Shown here piece after piece: positions 41,470-50,189 of a stretch of 64,000 nucleotides of DNA. Both the position numbers and the translations under genes were made by a program. Numbering within the stretch: the stretch's first letter is position 1; each line of letters opens with the position of its first letter. Below the pieces are notes generated by a model that was given only the letters and a program-made list of their open reading frames with translations, was not told where the DNA came from and ran no database searches. Location: contig NZ_FNHV01000011.1 in the NCBI RefSeq assembly GCF_900103585.1, positions 62,001 through 126,000 on the forward strand, read 5' to 3'. The stretch is from Streptomyces sp. cf386. GTDB taxonomy: Bacteria > Actinomycetota > Actinomycetes > Streptomycetales > Streptomycetaceae.

Positions 41470-41574
41470 GTGGTCACGTTCGTTGGATTTGGCGGGCTGC
41501 TCCAGCTCGTGTGCCGCCTGGCAGAACGGTTGGCTGGGAGTGCCGCGATGGGTCGGCTTTTCGGGTGCGGCGCC

Positions 41575-41618
41575 GTTGTGGCTGGTCGCGCAGTTCCCCG
41601 CGCCCCTAAAGGGGCGCG
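41575..41618 (+). repeat. Streptomyces intergenic repeat, copy B, with hairpin
   Basis: A 36-base block (41575-41610) identical to the reverse complement of 45635-45670. It ends in an 8-bp stem CGCGCCCC-TAAA-GGGGCGCG (41599-41618). It lies between the acyl-CoA ligase and the oxidoreductase genes, inside an otherwise leftward gene run, and may attenuate transcription there. Confidence 0.8.
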
Positions 41619-41622
41619 TCCC

Positions 41623-43182
41623 TCAGGGCGTCTTGGCCTCTGCCCACTGCCTCAGCTCCGCCTTCGCCAGCTTGCCGCTGGCGTTGCGGGGGAGGTGGTC
41701 TATGAGCAGTACCCGGGTGGGGAGTTTGTAGCGGGCCAGGTAGCCGGCCGCGAACTCCCGGACCTCCTCCACCGTGGGCTTCGTGCCCTCCGTGCAGGAC
41801 AGGACGGCCAGTACCGTCTCGCCCCACTTGGGGTCCGGTACGCCGATGACGGCGGCCTCCAGGACGCCCGGCAACTCGGCGAGTACGCGCTCGACCTCCG
41901 CCGGGTAGACGTTCTCCCCGCCGCTGATGATCATGTCCTTCAACCGGTCGACGATGTAGTAGTAGCCGTCCTTGTCCCGGTAGGCCACGTCCCCGGTGTG
42001 GAACCAGCCCATGTCGTCGAAGGCCGCGTGGGTGGCGTCCGGGTTGTCCCAGTAGCCGGCGGTCACGTTGGGGCCGCGGACACAGATCTCGCCCCGCACG
42101 TCCGGACCGTCGATGCCGGCGCCGGTGCCCGGGTGCGTCAGCCGTATCTCGGTGTACGGCATCGGCACCCCTGCCGATCCGGTCTTCTCCAGGGTCATCC
42201 CGGCGGGCAGATACGTCGCGAAGGGCGCCGTCTCGGTCAGCCCCCAGGCCTGCTGGAGCAGCACGCCGTGCTCGGCGTAGTCGCGGATCAGCTGGGGCGG
42301 CACGGGCGCTCCGGCGACGACCGCGGCCCGCAGGGCGCCGAGGTCGGCCTCGGCGAATCCGGGCACGCGGGCGAGGGCGGCGAACATGGCGGGCACCGCG
42401 AAGAGGCTGGTCACCCGGTGCCGTACCAGGTCCTCCAGACACTGGGCGGGGTCGAAGCCGCGCCGCAGGACGACCGTGCCGCCGCGCACCAGCGTCCGCA
42501 GGGTGAGGGCGTTGAGGCCGCCGATGTGGAAGAGCGGGGCGACGGCCAGGTTCACGTCGTCGCTGCGGGTGTCGACGACGCTGTCCACGTTGACCGCGTT
42601 CCACCACAGGTTGCCGTGGGTGAGCATGACGCCCTTGGGGCGGCCGGTGGTGCCGGAGGTGTACATCAGGGCGGCGAGGTCGTCCGCGTACAGCGCGACG
42701 GGCTGTCGTACGGGCCGGTCCGGGCCGCGCAGCCCGGACAGCGCCGTCCAGACGCCCTCGGGTACGGCGGGGCAGGCGGGGTCGGTGTCGACGAGGACGT
42801 GGCCCCGCGCCGGGACGTCGGCGAGGACCGACTCCACCACCTCTCGATGGCCCTCCTCGACGACGAGGGTGTGGGCGCCGCAGTCGTTCAGGATGTGCCG
42901 CACCTCGTCGGCGGCGAGCCGGAAGTTGACCGGCACGAAGACCGCGCCGAGGTGGGCGGCGGCGAACAGCGTCTCCAGGAAGGTGACGCTGTTGAAGCCG
43001 AGGTAGGCGATCCGGTCCCCGCGGCGCAGCCCGCGCTCGGACAGCCCGGCCGCGAACTCGCCGACGGTGCGGCCGAGTTCGGCCGCCGTGACCTCGCGAC
43101 CCTCGTAGACGACGGCGGTGGACGAGGGGTACCGCGCTCTGCGGTGCAGCGCGGCGGCGGGGCTGATGTCGACGGCGGCCAT
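41623..43182 (-). CDS. Acyl-CoA synthetase (AMP-forming)
   Basis: ANL-superfamily ligase of 519 residues activating a carboxylic acid with ATP and CoA. The P-loop YTSGTTGRPKGVMLTH (about 174-189), the motif QAWGLTETAPFA, GWFHTGDVAYRDKDGYYYIVDRLKDMIISGGENVYP and the catalytic-lysine end NASGKLAKAEL are intact. By context it may activate an arylpropionate-, cinnamate- or fatty-acid-like substrate or a side-chain product. The gap to the upstream dehydrogenase is 64 bases and contains an imperfect direct repeat. Confidence 0.92.
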   Translation of the reverse strand: MAAVDISPAAALHRRARYPSSTAVVYEGREVTAAELGRTVGEFAAGLSERGLRRGDRIAYLGFNSVTFLETLFAAAHLGAVFVPVNFRLAADEVRHILNDCGAHTLVVEEGHREVVESVLADVPARGHVLVDTDPACPAVPEGVWTALSGLRGPDRPVRQPVALYADDLAALMYTSGTTGRPKGVMLTHGNLWWNAVNVDSVVDTRSDDVNLAVAPLFHIGGLNALTLRTLVRGGTVVLRRGFDPAQCLEDLVRHRVTSLFAVPAMFAALARVPGFAEADLGALRAAVVAGAPVPPQLIRDYAEHGVLLQQAWGLTETAPFATYLPAGMTLEKTGSAGVPMPYTEIRLTHPGTGAGIDGPDVRGEICVRGPNVTAGYWDNPDATHAAFDDMGWFHTGDVAYRDKDGYYYIVDRLKDMIISGGENVYPAEVERVLAELPGVLEAAVIGVPDPKWGETVLAVLSCTEGTKPTVEEVREFAAGYLARYKLPTRVLLIDHLPRNASGKLAKAELRQWAEAKTP

Positions 43183-43246
43183 GGCGTCGGCTCCTTCAGG
43201 GACGGTCGTGGGATGACTTCAAGGGCGGTCGTGGGACGACGGCTGG

Positions 43247-44065
43247 TCAGAGGCCGGCGCCGCCTGCCGGAGTACGGAAGCCGCGGACGGCGATGCCGCC
43301 GTCCGCGGGGATGACGGCTCCGGTGACGGTGCCGCTGTTGGCGCGGGAGGCGAGCAGGACGTAGGGGCCGGTGAAGTCTTCCGGCTCGACACTGGAGTCG
43401 TACAGGGGGATGAGCGGCGGCTGCTCGATGCCGGACGCCTCGTTCCTGGCGAAGGAGGCGGCCAGCGTACGGTCCTGGAGGCCGAGGCTCTCCGGTCCGC
43501 GCAGGTTGGTGCGCATGCCGCCGACGGCGACGCCGTTGACACGGACGCTGGGGGCCAGCTCGTAGGCGAACTGGCGGAGCAGGCCCAGGCAGGCGTGCTT
43601 GCTGGCGGTGTACAGGGCACCCCCGCCGTCGGTGTGGAAGGAGGCGTTGGACAGGGTCATGACGATGCTCCCGCGGGTGGCGACCAGCTCCCGCCAGGCG
43701 GCCTCCACGGCCAGGACATAGCCCTTGACGTTGATACCGAAGACATCGTCGAAGGCCTCGGACACTTCCTTGCCGGTGAGCCGGGTGACACTTCGGTGGT
43801 AGTCCCAGATTCCGGCGTTCGGGACGAGGATGTCCAGCCTGCCGAACCGCTCCACGGTGGCCGACACGGCCCGGTGCAGGTCGTCCGGTGAGCGCACGTC
43901 TCCGGCGAGGGCGAGGATGCCGTCCGGAAGATCGGCCAGCTGCTCCTCGTCCCGGTCCAGTACGGCCACGCTCGCGCCCTCGGCGAGACAGCGCAGGGCG
44001 ACCGCGCGGCCGATGCCGGAGCCGCCGCCGGTGATCAGGGCGACGTCGCCCGCCAGCCAGCCCAC
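43247..44065 (-). CDS. cis-Dihydrodiol dehydrogenase (HcaB/BphB-like)
   Basis: SDR enzyme of 272 residues that should oxidise the cis-dihydrodiol formed by the Rieske dioxygenase to a catechol, making NADH. The cofactor motif is TGGGSGIG at 12-19; the active site is S139, Y152 and K156 (LYTASKHACLG). VPNAGIWDYHRSV, NVKGYVLAVEAAW and the C-terminal YVLLASRANSGTVTGAVIPADGG are characteristic of the BphB/HcaB branch. It lies 3 bases after the hydrolase gene. Confidence 0.92.
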   Translation of the reverse strand: MGWLAGDVALITGGGSGIGRAVALRCLAEGASVAVLDRDEEQLADLPDGILALAGDVRSPDDLHRAVSATVERFGRLDILVPNAGIWDYHRSVTRLTGKEVSEAFDDVFGINVKGYVLAVEAAWRELVATRGSIVMTLSNASFHTDGGGALYTASKHACLGLLRQFAYELAPSVRVNGVAVGGMRTNLRGPESLGLQDRTLAASFARNEASGIEQPPLIPLYDSSVEPEDFTGPYVLLASRANSGTVTGAVIPADGGIAVRGFRTPAGGAGL

Positions 44066-44068
44066 GGC

Positions 44069-44935
44069 TCAGCGCTCCCCGAGAAAGTCGGTGACCAGCC
44101 GCTCGAACTCGGCCTGCCGCTCCAGCTGCACCCAGTGCCCGCAGCCGCCGAAGACATGCAACTGCACGTCACGGATCTGCTTGAGCATGAGCTGGGCGCC
44201 GTCGAGGGTGATGGTGCGGTCGTCCCGGCCCCAGAGCAGAAGGGTGGGGCAGGCGATCCGGTGGACGCGCTGCCAGAGCGGGTCCATGCCGTGTCGCTTG
44301 GCGAAGGCGGCGTTGTAGCGGTGGTAGAAGGCGATGTGGGACTCGTCGAGGGAGGCCTCGTAGCGGGCCTGCGCGGTGTCCGCCCAGCGCTTCGGCTCGG
44401 CGGTCATCACCCCGATGAAGTCCCGCATCTTCTTCAGCGTCGGCCCCTCCCCGTTGTAGTACCGGAACATGGCCTTCTGCCCCTCGGTCGGGGTCGGCCC
44501 GAAGGGCAGCCAGCCACCGCCGGGCGCCATCAGCACCAACTTCTCCACCCGGTCCGGCACTTCGAGGGCGGTGGCGATGGCGGCGGCACCGCCGAGGCTG
44601 TTGCCCAGCAGACGGAACCGCTCGACGCCGAGCGCGTCGAGGGTCTGGAGCAGCGCGTCCACGGTGATCTCGGTGATGCTGCGGGCGTCCAGATCGGCCT
44701 CGGTGGGCCGGTAACTGCCGCCGAAGCCGGGCTGGTCGGGGAGGATCACGCGGAAGTGCGGGGTGAGGGCGGCCAGGTTCTGGTGGTAGTTGGCGACGGC
44801 ACTGGCGCCGGGGCCACCGCCGTGCAGCATGACCAGCACCGGCCCTTCGCCGGCCTCGCTGACGGCGATCGGCCCGAGCGTGGTCTGCACGGTGTGCTCG
44901 ACGAGCTTGAGCTCTTCTGTCGGGGCTGAGGTCAC
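44069..44935 (-). CDS. Meta-cleavage product hydrolase (MhpC/BphD-like)
   Basis: Alpha/beta-hydrolase of 288 residues acting on the C-C bond of the ring-fission product. The catalytic triad is S113 in LLGNSLGGAA, D238 in LLLWGRDDRTI and H267 in GCGHWVQLE. The oxyanion segment HGGGPGASAVANYHQN is the family hallmark. The product would be a carboxylic acid plus a 2-hydroxydienoate. No gene for the following hydratase or aldolase is present in the window. It is 13 bases after the dioxygenase beta-subunit gene. Confidence 0.93.
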   Translation of the reverse strand: MTSAPTEELKLVEHTVQTTLGPIAVSEAGEGPVLVMLHGGGPGASAVANYHQNLAALTPHFRVILPDQPGFGGSYRPTEADLDARSITEITVDALLQTLDALGVERFRLLGNSLGGAAAIATALEVPDRVEKLVLMAPGGGWLPFGPTPTEGQKAMFRYYNGEGPTLKKMRDFIGVMTAEPKRWADTAQARYEASLDESHIAFYHRYNAAFAKRHGMDPLWQRVHRIACPTLLLWGRDDRTITLDGAQLMLKQIRDVQLHVFGGCGHWVQLERQAEFERLVTDFLGER

Positions 44936-44948
44936 AGGAGATCTCCGG

Positions 44949-45521
44949 TCACAGGAAGGTGCTGATGTTCTTGGCGAGCAGGACGTTCTGGTCGAGCAGG
45001 ATCGTGCGGCGGGCGATCAGCAGGGAGCCGTCGTCGGTACGGCGCAGGACGTCGGTGCGCCCGCCGGCATAGAGGTCCACCTCGCGTTCGAGCCGGTTGC
45101 GGTAGCAGAGGAACGACGACTCGGCGACGTAGGAGCCAGGCTCAGCGGACTCATCGGCCGCCCACACCAGCACGTTGCTGATCAGATGCCGGGTCCGGGA
45201 CGGCGGATCCTCGGCCCAGGCCATCCCCGAGTCGAACCGCCGGATCCGCCAGGCCAGGCTCGCCTTGGTCTCGTCGAAGATCGCCACCTCACCGGGCGAA
45301 CCATCGGCCAACGCCTGCTGCCGCCGCAGCCGGTTCGTCCGCACCGGCGCCCAGTAGTGCAGATCCTCGGCGAACAACTCCAGCCAGTCGGCGTACCGGT
45401 GCTGGTCGAGGAGGCGGGCTTCGGTGGCGTAGAGGCGCTGGACGTCGTAGTGGAGCCGGATGTCGTCTTCGTAGGAGACGGAAGGGGCGGGTGCCGACGG
45501 CTCCATGGGATGGATGCTCAT
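44949..45521 (-). CDS. Ring-hydroxylating dioxygenase beta subunit
   Basis: Small non-catalytic subunit of 190 residues, NTF2-like cone fold, expected to assemble as alpha3beta3 with the large subunit. The pattern EARLLDQHRYADWLELFAEDLHYWAPVRTNR, RTRHLISNVLV and YRNRLEREVDLYAGGRTDVLRR is typical. The ATG at 45521 is chosen for its AGGAGG 8 bases upstream. The gene is separated from the other dioxygenase components by a 188-base gap with an intergenic repeat, which is unusual because alpha and beta genes are normally adjacent. Confidence 0.92.
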   Translation of the reverse strand: MSIHPMEPSAPAPSVSYEDDIRLHYDVQRLYATEARLLDQHRYADWLELFAEDLHYWAPVRTNRLRRQQALADGSPGEVAIFDETKASLAWRIRRFDSGMAWAEDPPSRTRHLISNVLVWAADESAEPGSYVAESSFLCYRNRLEREVDLYAGGRTDVLRRTDDGSLLIARRTILLDQNVLLAKNISTFL

Positions 45522-45634
45522 GGGTGGGACCTCCTGCGGGCCGAGCTCACTTGCCATGAGAGCCCGGCGGGAATGGTTTCAGGGAGCACATGTGCCGGTG
45601 GACGGCACAGCGGGCGGATGGGCGACGCCCTGCT

Positions 45635-45670
45635 TTTAGGGGCGCGGGGAACTGCGCGACCAGCCACAAC
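45635..45670 (-). repeat. Streptomyces intergenic repeat, copy C
   Basis: 36 bases identical to 41575-41610 but in the opposite orientation. It sits in the gap between the ferredoxin reductase and beta-subunit genes. With copy B it flanks the block of beta subunit, hydrolase, dehydrogenase and ligase genes. Confidence 0.8.
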
Positions 45671-45709
45671 GGACCCGCAGACACCACGCCACCGCACCCG
45701 GCAGACGAT

Positions 45710-46897
45710 TCAGCGAAGCACCGACCGAAGATCGCCACCATCGACAAGCCGCCCCGCATCAACCTCAATGCCCCGGTCGATGATCCGCCGAGCCACCTTG
45801 ACGTCCCGCCCCCGATCGATCCCCGCAGCCGCAACGACCCGATCCCCCCGCAAGCCGAAGGCCATACGTTCCCCCCGCAGAACAACCCGCTCCGCATCCG
45901 CCATCGACCCAACGGCCTCCAACCGCACCCCATACCGATCGGACCAGAACCACGGCGCCCCCACCTCCGGCACAGTCAGCCCGAGAAGCCCAGACGCCGC
46001 AGCTTCTCCACCCCGCTGCGCAGCCTCCCAGTGCTCATGCCGCACGGGATGCCCGTCGAGCCGGGCCACGTCACCGACGGCGAAGACGTTCGGATGGGAG
46101 GTCCGCTGCCCGACCCGCACCACCACACCGTTGTCGACATGGAGCCCGGCGCCCTGCGCCAACTCCACAGCCGGTCGGATCCCGATCCCCGCGACGACCG
46201 TGTCGGCGACCACGCCCTCCTCGCGCCCCGCGAGACGCACCACCAGCTGCCCGGCCCGGCGTTCGATCCGCTCGACCCCGGCGGTGATCACCTCGATGCC
46301 CTCCTCGGCATGCCTCCGATGCAGCACCCCCGCGAGGTGGTCCCCGACGACACCGGCCAACGGCACCGCCACCGGATCGACCAACGTCACCCGGCATCCG
46401 AGGGCCACCGCCACGGCGGCGGTCTCCGCACCGATCAGCCCGGCCCCGACCACGGTCACGGCCGCGCCCGGCAGCAGCCGCTCCCGCAGCCGCTCGGCGT
46501 CCTCCCAGGTCCGCAGCAGATGTACGGCGGGGTCGTCACCGCCGGGCACCGGCAGCGGACGCGGTGTGCCGCCCGTGGCCAGCACGACCCGGTCGGCCCC
46601 GGCCACCGAACCGTCGGCCAGCTCGACACCACCCTCGCCGGGGCGGATCGTCCGGACCGACGTCCCGTCCCGGAGCTCGATGCGCTGTCCCTCGTACCAC
46701 TGCTCGGGCCGCAGCGACACGTCCTCGCGCCGTGCCTTGCCCAGCAGCACGTCCTTGCTGAGCGGCGGGCGGTCGTACGGCAGTCCGTGCTCGGCGGAGT
46801 AGAGGACCAGCTCACCGTCGTAGCCCCGCGCGCGCAGCGCGTCGCAGGTGGACACGGCGGCGAGCCCCGCACCCACCACGGCGATGCGCCTAGGCAT
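45710..46897 (-). CDS. Ferredoxin reductase component of the aromatic dioxygenase
   Basis: FAD/NAD(P)-binding reductase of 395 residues of the BphA4/HcaD type, passing electrons from NADH to the Rieske ferredoxin. The FAD motif is VGAGLAAVSTCDALRARG at the N-terminus, the pyridine nucleotide motif VVGAGLIGAETAAVAVALG in the middle, and the second FAD motif VFAVGDVARLDG near 275-286. PYDRPPLSK is the family's conserved early segment. The start overlaps the ferredoxin gene by 8 bases. Confidence 0.94.
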   Translation of the reverse strand: MPRRIAVVGAGLAAVSTCDALRARGYDGELVLYSAEHGLPYDRPPLSKDVLLGKARREDVSLRPEQWYEGQRIELRDGTSVRTIRPGEGGVELADGSVAGADRVVLATGGTPRPLPVPGGDDPAVHLLRTWEDAERLRERLLPGAAVTVVGAGLIGAETAAVAVALGCRVTLVDPVAVPLAGVVGDHLAGVLHRRHAEEGIEVITAGVERIERRAGQLVVRLAGREEGVVADTVVAGIGIRPAVELAQGAGLHVDNGVVVRVGQRTSHPNVFAVGDVARLDGHPVRHEHWEAAQRGGEAAASGLLGLTVPEVGAPWFWSDRYGVRLEAVGSMADAERVVLRGERMAFGLRGDRVVAAAGIDRGRDVKVARRIIDRGIEVDAGRLVDGGDLRSVLR

Positions 46898-47240
46898 CCG
46901 CGGGCTCCTCGCCCGGGTGCAGCCAGACCCCGCCGTCGCGCACCTCCACGCGATGCGCGCGCACGGCGGCGGTGGCCGGCATGCACTGCGGCTCGCCCGA
47001 GCGCAGGCAGAAGCGGGCGCTGTGCAGCGGGCACTCGACCTCGCCGTCCTCGATCCAGCCCTCGGAGAGGGAGGCCCGGCCGTGCGAGCAGGTGTCGTCG
47101 AGGGCGTGGTAGGCGCCGCCGTCGTGGAAGACGGCGATGGCGTCGCCGTGGCCGGTGGTCTCGGCGGGCACCTTCAGCGCCTCGCCGTCCTCGATGTCGC
47201 CTACGGCGGCGACGCGGATGCCGGTGTCGGTGGTGGTCAT
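46890..47240 (-). CDS. Rieske-type ferredoxin component
   Basis: Soluble [2Fe-2S] ferredoxin of 116 residues shuttling electrons between reductase and dioxygenase. Cluster ligands are C51-x-H53 (DDTCSHGRASL) and C70-x2-H73 (VECPLHSARF). The length is slightly above the usual 105-110. The start overlaps the alpha-subunit stop by 4 bases and the end overlaps the reductase start, so all three are translationally coupled. Confidence 0.94.
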   Translation of the reverse strand: MTTTDTGIRVAAVGDIEDGEALKVPAETTGHGDAIAVFHDGGAYHALDDTCSHGRASLSEGWIEDGEVECPLHSARFCLRSGEPQCMPATAAVRAHRVEVRDGGVWLHPGEEPADA

Positions 47241-48550
47241 CGGGTGTCCTTCTCGGTGACTTGCTCAGTGGCCTTCTCGTGCCAGGCGGGCGTGTTCATC
47301 AGGTCACGCCAGCGGGCGTAGAAGCCGCGGGCGGCGCCGTCGCTGTAGAGGCGGCCGGTGGTGCCGGGGTGGACGCCGTCGTCGGTCTCCATGCCCAGGC
47401 CCATCTGGTAGTTGAGGGTCATCGAGCCGGCCATGAAGCCGTGCGCGGTGGCCTGGACCTCGCTCCAGTTCTCGCCGTCGTCCTGCTCGAAGATGCCGGT
47501 CGGCCCGAACGTCCGCAGGTTGTACAGGCGTTGGGCGTCCTTGACCTCGTCCGGCATCGACCGGTCGACGACCGTCCAGGCCCAGACCTCCATCCGGTCC
47601 GGGCCCTTGGGGTGCCAGACCCGGATGGAGCCGTTGACCGGGAGGTAGGAGAAGTTGGGGAAGACCGTGGCATGGCCGGTGGTCATCGGGCCCTCGACGC
47701 GGGCGTCGCCGAGCCGTTCGCGCAGCGCCTCGTAGTCGTAGTGGTCGTGTACGACCCGGTCGTCGAAGCGGCTCCGCGGGTGGGTCGGGAAGCCGGCGCC
47801 GTGGCCGAGCGGATCGGTGTACTGCCGGCCCGGCGTCTGCACGATCTCCGTCTTCGGGCCTTTTCCGCTCGGCGACATGACCATCAGCGCGGACGCGTGC
47901 GAGATGTTGACGTGGTACCAGTCGGAGGCGAACTGCTCGGCGGCGAGCTTCCAGTTGCCCTCCAGCACCCACTTGTGGACCCCGCCGACGACCTCGGTGC
48001 CCTCCGGGTCGCGGTCGAGCATCGCGTCCAGGTACCAGGTCATCCCGCCGAGCGCCGCGTCGAGCGGCGGCGCCTCGGGGTTCCAGGTCGCGAAGACGAG
48101 CCCCTTGTACGTGTCGAGCTGCGCGACCTCGGTCAGTCCCCACTGGTCCTGCTCGAAGTGGGCGGGGTAGTCCTCGCCGTTGGGGACGTTGATCAGCTTG
48201 CCGGCCATGTCGTACGACCAGCCGTGGTAGCTGCACGTGAACGCCTTCGCCGCGCCCGCGTCCGCCCGGCAGACCCGCATCCCGCGGTGCCGGCAGGCGT
48301 TGAGGAACGCCCGCAGCTTGCGGTCGCGGCCCAGGGCGACGATGACCGGGTCCTCTCCCATGTACGTGGTGAAGAAGTCGCCGGGCTTCTTGAACTGGCT
48401 CTCGTGCGCGAGGAACAGCCAGCTGGGCGCGAAGACCCGGCGCAGCTCCTGCCGGTAGAGGGCGGGGTCGCTGAAGATGGCGCGGTCGATCAGCCCGCGC
48501 TCGAGGGCGACGTACCGTCCGACGTTCTGGTGCTCCTGGTCTTGCCGCAT
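47237..48550 (-). CDS. Ring-hydroxylating dioxygenase alpha subunit
   Basis: Catalytic large subunit of 437 residues. The N-terminal Rieske domain has C86-x-H88 (NACRHRGMRVC) and C106-x2-H109 (CSYHGWSYD). The mononuclear iron ligands D210-x2-H213-x4-H218 lie in ASDWYHVNISHAS, with a third carboxylate probably in EQDDGENWSEV. It should put both atoms of O2 onto an aromatic ring to give a cis-dihydrodiol. The substrate class (phenylpropionate, cinnamate, biphenyl, cumate-like) is inferred only from downstream enzymes. It is first in the leftward operon; the divergent gene is an MFS importer. Confidence 0.94.
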   Translation of the reverse strand: MRQDQEHQNVGRYVALERGLIDRAIFSDPALYRQELRRVFAPSWLFLAHESQFKKPGDFFTTYMGEDPVIVALGRDRKLRAFLNACRHRGMRVCRADAGAAKAFTCSYHGWSYDMAGKLINVPNGEDYPAHFEQDQWGLTEVAQLDTYKGLVFATWNPEAPPLDAALGGMTWYLDAMLDRDPEGTEVVGGVHKWVLEGNWKLAAEQFASDWYHVNISHASALMVMSPSGKGPKTEIVQTPGRQYTDPLGHGAGFPTHPRSRFDDRVVHDHYDYEALRERLGDARVEGPMTTGHATVFPNFSYLPVNGSIRVWHPKGPDRMEVWAWTVVDRSMPDEVKDAQRLYNLRTFGPTGIFEQDDGENWSEVQATAHGFMAGSMTLNYQMGLGMETDDGVHPGTTGRLYSDGAARGFYARWRDLMNTPAWHEKATEQVTEKDTR

Positions 48551-48603
48551 GGGGACAGGAGACGGGGTCGCCGGGTCCCGCGCCCACCTCGCGTGCCGCA
48601 GGA

Positions 48604-48621
48604 CGGAACAGTCACATTCCG
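48604..48621. promoter_or_regulatory. Inverted repeat in the dioxygenase/MFS divergent promoter
   Basis: CGGAA (48604-48608) and TTCCG (48617-48621) with an 8-base spacer, 54 bases upstream of the dioxygenase alpha gene. It is a plausible IclR-type operator site in the 181-base shared regulatory region. A second hairpin with a one-base bulge lies at about 48678-48703, in the leader of the MFS gene. Confidence 0.35.
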
Positions 48622-48731
48622 CCCCGGCGGCGCACCCCTACTGTCCTCCGCACCCAAGTCCCACTGTGTCCTGGATCACCCCGAAGCCTCCGCTTCGCGG
48701 GGTGGGCCGGACGTCGGAGGTAAGCCGCTCC

Positions 48732-50060
48732 ATGTCAGACACCACCGTCCCCACCACCAAGGCAACGGCCTCGACACCGGGACCCGACCGCACCCAGGTC
48801 TCCCGCGTCGCCCTCGCCAGCCTCATCGGCACCACGATCGAGTACTACGACTTCGCCGTGTACGGCACGGCCGCCGCCCTCGTCCTCGGCCCCGCCTTCT
48901 TCCCGGCGGGCGACTCCACCGTCTCCACCCTGGCGGCGTTCCTGACCTTCGCCGCCGCGTTCCTGGCCCGCCCCATCGGTGTCGTCCTCTTCGGCACCAT
49001 CGGCGACCGGCTCGGCCGCAAGCGGGCGCTGGTCCTCTCGCTGCTGATGATGGGCCTGGCGACCGTGGGTGTCGGGCTCCTCCCGACGTACGAGACCGCC
49101 GGACTGCTCGCCCCCGTCCTGCTGGTGACGCTCCGTCTGGTGCAGGGCGTGAGCATCGGCGGCGAGTGGGGCGGCGCGGTGCTGCTGGCCGCCGAGCACG
49201 CGCCACCGGGGCGCAGGGCGCTGTACGCCTCGATCCCCCAGGTCGGCCCGGTCGCGGGCTTCCTGCTGTCCAGTGCCGTGATCCTGCCGACGCTCTCCAT
49301 CGCCGGCCGGGACGGCTTCGCGGACGGCGCCTGGCGGATCCCGTTCCTGCTCAGCGCGGTGCTGATCGTCATCGGCCTGTGGGTGCGGACGACGGTGACG
49401 GAGTCCCCGGTGTTCAGCGGGCGGGGCCCCGAGACCCGCCCGGCCTCGCGCTTCCCGCTCGGCACGCTGATCAAGGAGTACCCCGGCCGGCTGCTGCTCG
49501 GCATCGGCGCCGCGATCGGCGGGTCGGCCGTCTACTACCTGACGATCGTCTACAGCATCTCGTACGGCCCCAAGGCACTCGGCATCCCGCAGAACACGAT
49601 GCTGGCTGCGGTGAGCGTCGCCGCGGTGGCCGCCGCCGTCGCGACGGTCCCGTTCGCGCGGCTGGCCGACCGGTGGGGCCGCAAGCCGGTGATCCTCACG
49701 GGCGCGGTCGGGTGCGCGGTGTGGGCGCTGCCCATGTTCGGCTCGCTGAGCACGGGCAACGGCCTGGTCATCGCAGGGGCGTTCACCGTCGGCCTGCTCT
49801 TCTTCATCATGATGTTCTCGCCGATCGCGGCCTTCCTGCCCGAGCTGTTCCCGGCCCGGCTGCGCTACACCGGTGCCTCGGCGACCTTCATCCTCGCCAA
49901 CACCCTCGGCGGCGGCTTCGCCCCGCTGGTCGCCACCTGGCTGAACAGCCAGTGGAAGTCGCCGCTGGTGCTCGGGGTGTACGCGGGCGCGCTGTGTCTG
50001 GTCAGCCTGCTGTGCGTGCTGGCGCTGCCGGAGACAAGGGACGAGGAGTTCGAGATCTGA
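48732..50060 (+). CDS. MFS transporter, metabolite:proton symporter type
   Basis: Twelve-helix transporter of 442 residues of the MHS (ShiA/KgtP/PcaK-like) branch. Family marks are IGTTIEYYDFAVYGTAAALV in helix 1, GDRLGRKRAL in loop 2-3, LVQGVSIGGEWGGAVLLAAEHAPPGRR around helix 5 and LADRWGRKPVI in the second half. It probably imports the aromatic acid degraded by the divergent cluster. The ATG at 48732 has GGAGGT 9 bases upstream. A strong hairpin follows the gene. Confidence 0.92.
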   Translation: MSDTTVPTTKATASTPGPDRTQVSRVALASLIGTTIEYYDFAVYGTAAALVLGPAFFPAGDSTVSTLAAFLTFAAAFLARPIGVVLFGTIGDRLGRKRALVLSLLMMGLATVGVGLLPTYETAGLLAPVLLVTLRLVQGVSIGGEWGGAVLLAAEHAPPGRRALYASIPQVGPVAGFLLSSAVILPTLSIAGRDGFADGAWRIPFLLSAVLIVIGLWVRTTVTESPVFSGRGPETRPASRFPLGTLIKEYPGRLLLGIGAAIGGSAVYYLTIVYSISYGPKALGIPQNTMLAAVSVAAVAAAVATVPFARLADRWGRKPVILTGAVGCAVWALPMFGSLSTGNGLVIAGAFTVGLLFFIMMFSPIAAFLPELFPARLRYTGASATFILANTLGGGFAPLVATWLNSQWKSPLVLGVYAGALCLVSLLCVLALPETRDEEFEI

Positions 50061-50076
50061 CCCTCGCCCCGCGGCA

Positions 50077-50118
50077 CTGTGAACGGCCCGGCACAGCTCA
50101 TGTCCGGGCCGTTTACAG
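50077..50118 (+). terminator. Terminator after the MFS gene
   Basis: A 15-bp stem with one G:U pair (50077-50091 with 50104-50118) and a 12-base loop, 17 bases after the stop. The 3' arm contains the only T-run (GTTTACAG). Confidence 0.75.
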
Positions 50119-50134
50119 CGCCGAAACGGTCACC

Positions 50135-50153
50135 TATGGTGGACGCACGTCCA
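50135..50153 (+). promoter_or_regulatory. Putative iclR promoter element and dyad
   Basis: A -10-like TATGGT (50135-50140) is followed directly by the perfect dyad TGGACG-CA-CGTCCA (50140-50153), 37 bases before the IclR-type gene. The position suits autorepression. No good -35 is visible. Confidence 0.4.
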
Positions 50154-50189
50154 TCAAGATGGTCGCCTGAGGCGCCCAGGGAGACGACC

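Noticed and set aside
41470..45709. An insertion sequence or transposon bounded by the two 36-base repeats
   Set aside because: No transposase, integrase or target-site duplication is visible, and the enclosed genes belong logically to the same pathway as the flanking ones.
45590..50170. A 1526-codon open frame on the plus strand opposite the dioxygenase cluster
   Set aside because: It is antisense to six well-identified genes, its translation is Arg/Pro/Gly-rich without domains, and long open antisense frames are expected from G/C-saturated third positions.
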